20,983 nucleotides of DNA from CAZPQM01 sp964588995 (lineage in GTDB: Bacteria > Pseudomonadota > Alphaproteobacteria > Rickettsiales > UBA8987): NCBI GenBank assembly GCA_964588995.1, contig CAZPQM010000022.1, positions 1 to 20,983 on the forward strand, in the 5' to 3' direction. Position 1 is the first letter of the stretch. The number at the start of each line of letters is the position of its first letter. The notes under the pieces were generated by a model. The model was not told the origin of the DNA and did no database searches. It saw only the letters and a list, made by a program, of their open reading frames with translations. This document shows positions 1-6,264 of the stretch, piece by piece. The position numbers and the translations under genes were made by a program.

Positions 1-53
1 CACTTGCGGCAATCAAAACCCTGCTTAAACTCAGAATTAGCTAACAGTGTCTA
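1..53 (+). mobile_element. Right end of an insertion sequence (truncated by window edge)
   Basis: Positions 31-53 are a 23-bp terminal repeat (TCAGAATTAGCTAACAGTGT followed by CTA) identical to the right end of the 18870-19142 element and to the reverse complement of its left end. Bases 3-44 read as a possible transposase C-terminus, LAAIKTLLKLRIS then stop, with the stop codon inside the terminal repeat, as is common in compact IS elements. The TA at the tip fits a TA target duplication (seen in IS630 and some IS5-group elements). The element body lies outside the window, so family and completeness are unknown. The terminal repeat is seen directly; the transposase reading is inference. Confidence 0.6.
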
Positions 54-200
54 GTCCTCATTGCGAAGGCCGGACGGCATCTCGCGCGGTTGGATGTATG
101 AGGCTCGTGATCACCACGTCGCTGCGCTCCTCGTGATGACGGGGTAAATAATTCGTCATTGCGAGCGATCAACGGGAGCGTGGCAATCTTTACGAAACCT
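54..200. repeat. Palindromic intergenic repeats of the GTCATTGCGAG type
   Basis: Two adjacent elements lie between the IS end and radC. One spans about 56-137 and runs from TCATTGCGAAGG to CTCCTCGTGATGACGG, whose reverse complement begins CCGTCATCACGAGGAGCG. The second spans about 152-194 and has GTCATTGCGAGCGATC and GCGTGGCAATCT as its ends. They match the general pattern of dispersed palindromic repeats common in alphaproteobacterial genomes, and resemble the element inside uvrC at about 10184-10247. Nothing coding is apparent in 54-295. Confidence 0.6.
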
Positions 201-295
201 CTGAGGCCAAGCCTGCGGTAGGCAGGGTAGAGGGAGGAAACCAACGCGATGAGTCTGCTCTCGACTCGCAACACGCACCCCTCTATACTGCGCAC

Positions 296-985
296 ATGAC
301 CAAAGACCATCAAATAGGACATCGTGCGCGTTTGAGAGAGCGGTTTCTTGCCTCGCTCAACGTGGGAGGTGAGTCGACCCTGCCCGACTATGAACTGCTG
401 GAACTGATCCTGTTTGGCGCACGTCCGCGAGGCGATGTGAAGCCGCTTGCCAAGGCGCTGATCAAGGAATTCGGTAGTCTTGCCGCCGTGCTCGAAGCGC
501 AACCGGCTGAGTTAAACCGGGTTGAGGGGCTGGGAGATGCCTCCATCGCCGTGATTAAAACCGTACGGGCCAGTGCCATCCGCGCCCTTGCCACCCCGCT
601 AAAGGATCGCCCGATCATCAATAGCTGGCAGAAGCTGTTGGAATATTGTCAGGGCATCATGGGGGATTCGCGGATTGAGCAGTTTCGTGTGTTTTACCTT
701 GATAAAAAAAACCGGCTGATCAGCGATGAAGTGCAGCAGCATGGAACAGTTGATCATACACCCGTTTATCCGCGCGAGGTCGTCAAACGCGCGCTGGATC
801 TCGGCGCGTCGGCTCTCATCCTTGTACACAATCACCCGTCCGGTGACCCATCACCGTCTGAGGCGGATAAAAAGGTGACCGCCGACATTATCCGCGCCGC
901 GACCGGGCTCGGCATCACCGTCCATGACCATGTCATCATCGCCAAGCACGACCATTTCAGCTTCGCATCAAATGGGTTGTTGTAA
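296..985 (+). CDS. radC: RadC family JAMM/MPN protein
   Basis: A 229-aa protein of typical RadC length. The N-terminal half carries a UPF0758/HhH-like region with a VEGLGDASIAVI segment at about residues 76-87. The C-terminal half is the JAMM/MPN zinc-binding domain with VHNHPSGDPSPSEAD, giving ligands H178, H180 and D191. RadC was once linked to DNA repair, but its cellular role remains unclear in most bacteria. The ATG at 296 has no clear Shine-Dalgarno sequence. Palindromic repeats and an IS end lie directly upstream, so the native promoter may have been displaced. The stop is only 3 bp from the end of the convergent metalloprotease-like gene. Family assignment is very secure; function is not. 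Confidence 0.95.
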   Translation: MTKDHQIGHRARLRERFLASLNVGGESTLPDYELLELILFGARPRGDVKPLAKALIKEFGSLAAVLEAQPAELNRVEGLGDASIAVIKTVRASAIRALATPLKDRPIINSWQKLLEYCQGIMGDSRIEQFRVFYLDKKNRLISDEVQQHGTVDHTPVYPREVVKRALDLGASALILVHNHPSGDPSPSEADKKVTADIIRAATGLGITVHDHVIIAKHDHFSFASNGLL

Positions 986-988
986 GTC

Positions 989-1855
989 TTAACGAACGAT
1001 GGCGGAGTCTTTTGTAATTGTGACTTCTTCTGTGCGCTCTGTGCCTAGCAGCATATATTTATTGTCAAAACTCACTTCTTCTTCTGTGATATTTACATTA
1101 GATATATTATCCCGATATTGATTACTTAATTGCTGCAATTCTGCTATTTCCTTAGCGCTAAATCCTTCCGGTGCCATTTCTAGCGCCTTCCGAGCGAAAT
1201 GCGTGGCTTCATAATCAACGTAATAATATACGCCTTTATCCGTTAATTCGTGATATTCAGCAGAACCGCCTAGGTGCTTATATTGTATAAGAATGCTTCC
1301 TTGCCGTTCTTCTAAAACTCTTACATGTTTTAGCTCATCCTTAAACAAATTAGCTATCATTCTCTGAAGTTCAGGCACACGTCTATATTCATCGGGATCT
1401 GGGTTATTCTTTAAAATGCTGGCAACTTTGTCGCAATCGAAATAGGGTGCAATCGGATTGTCCAGCGATAAATCATTTAGCACCCTAACATAAGAATGAC
1501 CCAAACGTTGCGGAGCATCATCTCTGTTTCGGTCCTCATGTTCTGCTAAATCTTTCATGAAATCATTCATAAAATCTATAGCTTCTTCTTCACGATCAAT
1601 TGATTCGCTAGAGCTAACTACATGATGCAACTCATGACCAAAGATACGAATAAACTCATTTCGGACCCATTGATTTTCCTTAGATAGGTATTCAACATTG
1701 GTCACAAAGTCGAAATCGATATAAATTTCGTTTTCACTTTGAGCTGCCACAAACGCCTGATTGCTGTTTAATAGCGTCAATTTTTCACCATCTTCTAATT
1801 TCTTTTGAAGCATTTTAAGAAAGTCCTGACCTTCAGGAAAATTTTCATCAAACAT
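989..1855 (-). CDS. HExxH metalloprotease-like protein (in-frame part), possible effector
   Basis: The in-frame ORF gives 288 aa with the gluzincin-type motif GHELHHVV (H74, E75, H78) and an acidic DREEEAIDF segment (E89-E91) that could supply a third zinc ligand. The combination is reminiscent of the M91/NleD-type effector peptidases, but overall similarity to that family cannot be confirmed by reading. No signal peptide or membrane helix is visible. The gene is clearly more AT-rich than its neighbours, consistent with acquisition. The reading frame stays open upstream of the ATG at 1855 as far as 1945, with coding-like residues but no usable start. A good Shine-Dalgarno and ATG lie in another frame at 1973, joined through a G6 run (see next entry). 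The product is therefore either N-terminally truncated, phase-variable, or decaying. It converges on radC. Confidence 0.7.
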   Translation of the reverse strand: MFDENFPEGQDFLKMLQKKLEDGEKLTLLNSNQAFVAAQSENEIYIDFDFVTNVEYLSKENQWVRNEFIRIFGHELHHVVSSSESIDREEEAIDFMNDFMKDLAEHEDRNRDDAPQRLGHSYVRVLNDLSLDNPIAPYFDCDKVASILKNNPDPDEYRRVPELQRMIANLFKDELKHVRVLEERQGSILIQYKHLGGSAEYHELTDKGVYYYVDYEATHFARKALEMAPEGFSAKEIAELQQLSNQYRDNISNVNITEEEVSFDNKYMLLGTERTEEVTITKDSAIVR

Positions 1856-1973
1856 ACGATCTAAGAATGCTTTTATTTCCCTTATCTCTTCCTTGGAATA
1901 ATTATTAACATCAAAGGATCCGGAAACCCCCCGCTTGGCCCGCTATCTCAATATAATCGCTCCAATCCGGCAT
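1856..1973 (-). pseudogene. Out-of-frame N-terminal segment of the metalloprotease-like gene
   Basis: On the minus strand AGGAGA (1979-1984) precedes ATG at 1973 by 5 nt. This ATG begins MPDWSDYIEIAGQAGG and runs into TGA shortly after a G6 run (C6 on the plus strand, 1927-1932). With one G fewer, the reading would continue as ...AGVSGSFDVNNYSKEEI and enter the frame of the 989-1855 ORF, giving one protein of 327 aa. The preserved ribosome binding site and the smooth join argue that this is the true 5' end. It could be a real frameshift, phase variation, or a sequencing error in the homopolymer. Confidence 0.65.
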
Positions 1974-2037
1974 AGCTATCTCCTGCTCTATAACAGAACT
2001 ATACCATGGAATAGGTTAAGAAATGTTTAACAAAGTC

Positions 2038-4581
2038 CTAATTTCTTAGCGGCTTGCCGGTTTCGAGCATGTGCTCAATGCGGGCGAGCGTTTCGGGGGT
2101 GCGCAGCAGATGGTCGAACTGGGCACGCTCAAGGTCAAGGATGTTCTGCTCGGTCAGCTCTTTCCGGATATCGGTTTCGCCGCCGGAAAGCACATAGCCA
2201 AGCGCCTTGGAGACCGTCACATCATGCGGCAGCGCCTTGCCGGCTTTTTCCGCCTGATTGATCGCGATGTCGAGCGCGACGCGCGCGGTTTTACCCGGCA
2301 GTTGCACGGTGTAGCTCTCAGGTGGTTGATAGTCCTTCGCCAGTTCGAGGCAAAGCGCCTTGGCATCCGGCAGCACCCGCTCGCGGTTCATGGTGATGCG
2401 CGAGCGTTCATTCAGAATTCGCATGGATTTCGCCTGCTCTGCCGATTTGGCGACTTTAGCGAGGCTAATCGCTTCAAACACCGTTTTAAGTGGCGGCATT
2501 ACATTCAGGGTACGCACCGGCGATAACCAGCTGAACCAGTTGCCAAATTTCGCCGCAAGCGTGTCGCTCTCCGCCTGTGCCTTGATGTGCCGGAACAGCA
2601 TTTCCTTGCAGCCGCCCCAGCCCGGTATAATCCCGACGCCGACTTCGACAAGGCCCGTATAAAGCTCAACATGCGCGTTCACGGCATCGCTATGCAGAAG
2701 CACTTCGCAACCACCCCCAAGCGCCATGCCGGAAGGTGCCGAAACAACCGGGAAGTTCCCGTATTTCAACTTCATGAATGTATCCTGCCCACGCTTAATA
2801 AACTCGCCGAGCATTTTCCATGCCGAAACATTTGAGCCGAACAGGGCGAGGCCAATATTCGCACCGACGCAGAAATTATCGGCATCATTCGCGATGACGA
2901 GGCCACGATAACTCCCCCCTTGCGGGGGAGTCGAAGAACGCTTGCGCGATTCGGTGGGGGGTATACTCCCTTTTGTGCTTGTCCCCCCACCTGAAAATGT
3001 CTTTGCATTTTCAGACTCCCCCGCTAGGGGGGAGTTAGTAGCACCACCACAAAGCGCAATCGCCTCATCCATCATATCGAAAATCAGCGGGTCGATGGTG
3101 TTCATCTTGGAGGTAAATTCGAGGCAGAGGATACCATCACCGAGATCCCAAAGCGCAGCGGAAGCATTCTTCGCCACCGGCTTATTGCCGCGTTTGATAT
3201 CTGCCAGCATCCACGCGTCCGGCTGCTGCGGCTTCGCGGTATAATCGCCTTTCGGTGTAAGGTATTGCAGCTCGCCCGATTCCACCTGATAGAAGGGTTG
3301 ATCCCCGGCCGCTTTCAGGATGGCAGGCACATCCTTCCCTGCCTCTTCCAGCTGCAAGGCGAGCCATTTCGGTCCGGCCATATCGTCACCACCCAGCCGG
3401 TCGATCAGCTCAAACGGACCATACTTCCAATTGTAGCCCATGCGCATGGCGCGATCGATATCATAGATGGAATCCGAAACTTCTCCGACCAGCGAAGCGG
3501 CATAGGAAAGCAACTCCAGCAGCACCTCGCGTGCGTAGCGTCCACCTGCATCCTCATGCTCGACCAGCTTGCGCAGTCCGCCTTTCGCAGCACCCACCGA
3601 GGCAAGCTTTGGCTTATCCTGATAGGCATATTCCCCCGTCAGCAGATTTTTGGTTTCCTTGACCTTTTTTCCGCCTTCCGTATTGAGGCGATAGAACCCG
3701 CCCTTACCTTTGCGGCCGGTGTAGCCCTCTTCAATCATTTTCGTAATCACGGGGAAATCGGTATATTCCGCAAAAAAGCGGTCGCTCTTATCCAGCGTTT
3801 TTCCGTAAGATTCCGCAATCAACGGCAAGAGATCAATGCCGATCAAATCCATCAGTCCGAATACGCCCGTTTTCGGCACACCAATCGGCCGGCTCATGAC
3901 CGCATCGGCTGTTTGCACATCTACTTTCATTTTAAGTGCGCGGTTGATCGCAACCGTCAGCCAGAAAATCCCGATCCGGTTCGCAATAAAGCCCGGCGTA
4001 TCATTACAGGGCACGACACCCTTGCCTAGCCGTTCATCACAAAATGCCGTAATCGTCTCGATATGTTCCTTTTTTGTTGCTTCTGAGGTAACCAGCTCGA
4101 GCAGCCGCATATAGCGCGGCGGATTGAAGAAATGCGTGATCATGAAGTCCTGCTTGAAGCGCTCCGGCATACCCTCGACCAGATGGGCGAGCGGCAAGGT
4201 GGAAGTATTACTCGAAACGACCGAGCCGTCTTTTCGCACCTCTTCCAGCTTTTGGTACAGGTTCTGCTTGACATCGAGCCGCTCGAGCACCACCTCGATG
4301 ATCCAGTCTACTTCAGCGATTTTTTTCAGGTCGTCTTCCAAGTTGCACGGCGTAATCCGTTTAGCGTTGCGTTTATGAGTCAGCATTTGCTGCTGTGCGT
4401 CTTTCTTCGTTTGTGCGACCGCCTTTTCTATGGCGGCTTTCGCGAGCTGATTGCGGTCACTCGCCCCTTCCGGCACAATATCGAACAGCAACACCTCGGT
4501 ACCGCTATTGGCAATATGCGCGGCGATGCCGGCACCCATAACCCCTGATCCAATGACGGCGACTTTGTTAATGTTAGTCAT
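2038..4581 (-). CDS. fadB: Bifunctional 3-hydroxyacyl-CoA dehydrogenase / enoyl-CoA hydratase (FadB-like) with in-frame repeat insert
   Basis: An 847-aa protein from the ATG at 4581, which has GGAG 7-8 nt upstream; the upstream in-frame extension to 4635 lies in the preceding gene and is not needed. The N-terminal Rossmann motif is VAVIGSGVMGAGIA (about residues 7-20), followed by NAD-binding and C-terminal 3HCDH domains. A C-terminal crotonase domain carries VSAPSGMALGGGCEVLLH and GLVEVGVGIIPGWGG, which form the oxyanion-hole and active-site region. The 3HCDH-then-ECH order is opposite to E. coli FadB but known in other bacterial two-domain proteins. It catalyses the hydration and dehydrogenation steps of fatty acid beta-oxidation in the cytoplasm, with the thiolase at 6265-7389. 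Residues about 515-557, between IALCGG and YRGLVIAND, are encoded by a palindromic element and look foreign to the crotonase fold. The gene overlaps the hepT stop by 8 bp, so translation is probably coupled. Confidence 0.92.
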   Translation of the reverse strand: MTNINKVAVIGSGVMGAGIAAHIANSGTEVLLFDIVPEGASDRNQLAKAAIEKAVAQTKKDAQQQMLTHKRNAKRITPCNLEDDLKKIAEVDWIIEVVLERLDVKQNLYQKLEEVRKDGSVVSSNTSTLPLAHLVEGMPERFKQDFMITHFFNPPRYMRLLELVTSEATKKEHIETITAFCDERLGKGVVPCNDTPGFIANRIGIFWLTVAINRALKMKVDVQTADAVMSRPIGVPKTGVFGLMDLIGIDLLPLIAESYGKTLDKSDRFFAEYTDFPVITKMIEEGYTGRKGKGGFYRLNTEGGKKVKETKNLLTGEYAYQDKPKLASVGAAKGGLRKLVEHEDAGGRYAREVLLELLSYAASLVGEVSDSIYDIDRAMRMGYNWKYGPFELIDRLGGDDMAGPKWLALQLEEAGKDVPAILKAAGDQPFYQVESGELQYLTPKGDYTAKPQQPDAWMLADIKRGNKPVAKNASAALWDLGDGILCLEFTSKMNTIDPLIFDMMDEAIALCGGATNSPLAGESENAKTFSGGGTSTKGSIPPTESRKRSSTPPQGGSYRGLVIANDADNFCVGANIGLALFGSNVSAWKMLGEFIKRGQDTFMKLKYGNFPVVSAPSGMALGGGCEVLLHSDAVNAHVELYTGLVEVGVGIIPGWGGCKEMLFRHIKAQAESDTLAAKFGNWFSWLSPVRTLNVMPPLKTVFEAISLAKVAKSAEQAKSMRILNERSRITMNRERVLPDAKALCLELAKDYQPPESYTVQLPGKTARVALDIAINQAEKAGKALPHDVTVSKALGYVLSGGETDIRKELTEQNILDLERAQFDHLLRTPETLARIEHMLETGKPLRN
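2908..3037. repeat. Palindromic element (copy A) inserted in frame within fadB
   Basis: The left arm (2910-2932, AACTCCCCCCTTGCGGGGGA then GTC) and right arm (3014-3036) are inverted repeats with one mismatch over 23 bp. Inside are a GGTGGGGGG...CCCCCCACC pair and a TGAAAATG-tctttg-CATTTTCA hairpin. The 25 bases 2908-2932 are identical to 9495-9519 of copy B, which has the same nested layout. The frame of fadB stays open across the whole element. Confidence 0.85.
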
Positions 4582-4915
4582 ATTTTTTCTCCATTGCACG
4601 TTGCATCGCCAGTTTAAGTTCAGGCAAATATTCATGAATGACGTTCCATATTACTTCGTCATCTAACCCTAAGTAATCATGGACTAAGCGGTTCCTAAAG
4701 CCTGCGATAATATCCCAAGGTATTTCGGTAATGCTCTCTTTCAGTTCATTTGAAAGACGCTTAGTCGATTCGGACATAGTTTGAAGCCGATATATAATTG
4801 CATCATGTGTTTTTATGTTATTATCAAAAGCATCTTTTCCTTCACTAGCATGCTGTTCAATTAGTGTAATACATTCGATAATATGATAGCAGTAGGTCTC
4901 ATCGCGTTCATTCAT
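4574..4915 (-). CDS. hepT: HepT-like HEPN toxin (RNase family)
   Basis: A 113-aa protein of the usual HepT/DUF86 size. The diagnostic HEPN motif is RNRLVHDY at residues 74-81 (R74, H79, Y81), matching the Rx4HxY pattern. In studied MntA-HepT systems R and H form the RNase site, and the Tyr is AMPylated by the antitoxin to silence it. The start ATG overlaps the mntA stop (ATGA, 4912-4915). The stop lies within fadB's first codons (8-bp overlap), so toxin, antitoxin and fadB share one transcript. All key residues are present, so the toxin looks intact. It has lower GC than fadB, suggesting acquisition. Confidence 0.88.
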   Translation of the reverse strand: MNERDETYCYHIIECITLIEQHASEGKDAFDNNIKTHDAIIYRLQTMSESTKRLSNELKESITEIPWDIIAGFRNRLVHDYLGLDDEVIWNVIHEYLPELKLAMQRAMEKKYD

Positions 4916-5205
4916 AACGGTGTTGCCTCAGCTAATATTTTATCTTTTATGTAATGGTAAAGGCCACGGTCACTGATTACATCTACATCTTTGTTCCATT
5001 TTTCTTTTAGGTCATTTTCGAAGCGAATTAGGTCGAAGTAGGTTTTTCCAGCATCAATATGGATCAGCACATCGACGTCGCTATCTTCGCGTTCTTCACC
5101 GCGTGCTACAGAGCCAAAAATGCGGATATTGCTAATGCCATATTCTGCGGCTAGCGCTTCAATTTCTGCCTTTTGCGCGCGGAGCTCCTCTAGCAGCCCT
5201 ACCAT
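4912..5205 (-). CDS. mntA: MntA-like nucleotidyltransferase antitoxin
   Basis: A 97-aa minimal nucleotidyltransferase. The signature GSVARGEEREDSDVDVLI (G31, S32, D43, D45) is the GS-x10-DxD metal and nucleotide-binding motif, and a third acidic site follows in KDVDVIS (D73/D75). In characterised systems MntA adds AMP units to the HepT active-site tyrosine. AGAGGA lies 6 nt before the ATG, and the gene starts inside the end of the membrane-protein gene (7-bp overlap). It ends ...AEATPL, aligning with ...SEALPL in the fused homologue at 5570-6262, where the reading continues into a HepT domain instead of stopping. Confidence 0.9.
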   Translation of the reverse strand: MVGLLEELRAQKAEIEALAAEYGISNIRIFGSVARGEEREDSDVDVLIHIDAGKTYFDLIRFENDLKEKWNKDVDVISDRGLYHYIKDKILAEATPL

Positions 5206-5570
5206 GATTTTTCCTCTGGTTGCATTTTGGTTTGTGTGGGCGCAGCAGGTGCCACGCGCGGTTCAGCATAAGGCGGCTGCGCTTCAGCCTGCTGAGCTGG
5301 ATGATAAGACGGTGCATTGACCTTCACACGCAGTTCCGCCACCTCGATTTCAAGCGCATGAATCCGTTTCTTCAACTGGTGCATTTTGACTGATTTATAG
5401 ATGCCGCGTCCGATGAAGAGCGCCATCAGGCCGAGCGAAATCAGCATCACAAAACCGGCATATTCCTGCATCTGCGCAAGCATCGCGCTTGGATCACCGG
5501 GGGTAGCGCCACCCGCTGCCTGCGCCCCCTGCAATTGCTGCACGAGCTGTTGTAGCGCTTCCGGATCCAT
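5199..5570 (-). CDS. Small single-pass membrane protein with coiled coil
   Basis: A 123-aa protein not recognised as a named family. A Gln/Ala/Gly-rich N-terminus (residues 1-36) precedes one hydrophobic segment (about 38-60, GFVMLISLGLMALFIG). A basic stretch and a heptad-like, probably coiled-coil region follow (about 64-88, LKKRIHALEIEVAELRVKV), then a Pro/Gln-rich tail. No signal peptide cleavage site is seen, so it is probably anchored in the inner membrane. The start codon shares one base with the preceding stop (TAATG at 5570), and the end overlaps mntA. It sits between two toxin-antitoxin modules. It may be the original resident between fadA and fadB, or a partner of a module; the sequence does not decide. 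Confidence 0.75.
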   Translation of the reverse strand: MDPEALQQLVQQLQGAQAAGGATPGDPSAMLAQMQEYAGFVMLISLGLMALFIGRGIYKSVKMHQLKKRIHALEIEVAELRVKVNAPSYHPAQQAEAQPPYAEPRVAPAAPTQTKMQPEEKSW

Positions 5571-6262
5571 TATTGGAACTCACCCGGGTAGCGTGATTGA
5601 GCATAGGTGGTAAGCTCCTGCTTCAAAAGCGGTAACTCCCTGGTTATAACCTCAATCACTTTTGTATCGTTAATATCATAATCAAAATAGTCATGGGCAA
5701 TCACGTTACGAAATCCCTTTATTTCATTCCAAGGTAAATCAGGCATTGCAAGCCTTGCTTCAGATGACAATTTCGAAATCGATTCAGCCATTGTTTGTAA
5801 TGCGTGGAGACATGCTAATTTCGTAACACGATTATGATACTGATCAATACCGTCCTCAATAAATGAGGCGATATCTTCCATCGAGCGAAAAATATGATGT
5901 AAATGCGCTTTGTCTTTATCCACGCGTTTTCTCCTGATAACGTGTTTTATATCCTGCAGCGGTAACGCTTCGCTATTGATTCGATGTTTCAGAAGGCTGG
6001 ACACAGCATCTTCTGTCACAATATCGATTTTATGATTCAATAAACGCTCCATTTGTTCTTCAAACCGAGTGATGTGACCGTAACCTTCCCAGGTGTCAGT
6101 GACGGATGCATCCAGGGATACTAGAAAATCGATGTCACTTTCCGGGACATCATGACCTGATAAAACAGAACCGAATAAACGTACGTTACGCAAGTGACAT
6201 TCTGCAGCCAATGCCTCAATCTGGTTGCGCTTTTGAATAATTGTATCCAGTGTTTTTGTCAC
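5570..6262 (-). CDS. Fused MntA-HepT: nucleotidyltransferase antitoxin and HEPN toxin in one ORF
   Basis: A single 230-aa ORF from GTG at 6262, 2 nt after the fadA stop, with GGAGG about 10 nt upstream; starts further upstream would overlap fadA. Residues 1-100 are a complete MNT domain with GSVLSGHDVPESDIDFLV (G31, S32, D43, D45) and KIDIV (D80). Residues 114-230 are a complete HepT domain with RNVIAHDY (R185, H190, Y192). A short basic linker (QDIKHVIRRKR) joins them. An AGGAG at 5931-5935 stands 7 nt before an in-frame GTG at 5923, exactly where a separate hepT (117 aa) would start, so both a fusion and a free toxin could be made. All catalytic residues of both halves are present. Its stop overlaps the next start (TAATG). 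Confidence 0.88.
   Translation of the reverse strand: MTKTLDTIIQKRNQIEALAAECHLRNVRLFGSVLSGHDVPESDIDFLVSLDASVTDTWEGYGHITRFEEQMERLLNHKIDIVTEDAVSSLLKHRINSEALPLQDIKHVIRRKRVDKDKAHLHHIFRSMEDIASFIEDGIDQYHNRVTKLACLHALQTMAESISKLSSEARLAMPDLPWNEIKGFRNVIAHDYFDYDINDTKVIEVITRELPLLKQELTTYAQSRYPGEFQ
5921..5935 (-). promoter_or_regulatory. Internal Shine-Dalgarno and GTG start for a free HepT domain
   Basis: On the minus strand AGGAG (5935-5931) is followed after 7 nt by GTG (5923-5921), which opens VDKDKAHLHHIF. This is where unfused HepT proteins usually begin. The spacing is ideal. Use of this start is inferred. Confidence 0.55.
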
Positions 6263-6264
6263 GA

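Noticed and set aside
2911..3036. Possible CRISPR or tandem repeat signal from repeated C/G runs
   Set aside because: Only two inverted arms with a unique interior are present, with no regular repeat-spacer units; it is a palindromic element. No CRISPR array is seen anywhere in the window.
4582..4635. 18-codon N-terminal extension of fadB
   Set aside because: It lies inside hepT, and the ATG at 4581 has a good GGAG and directly precedes the Rossmann motif.
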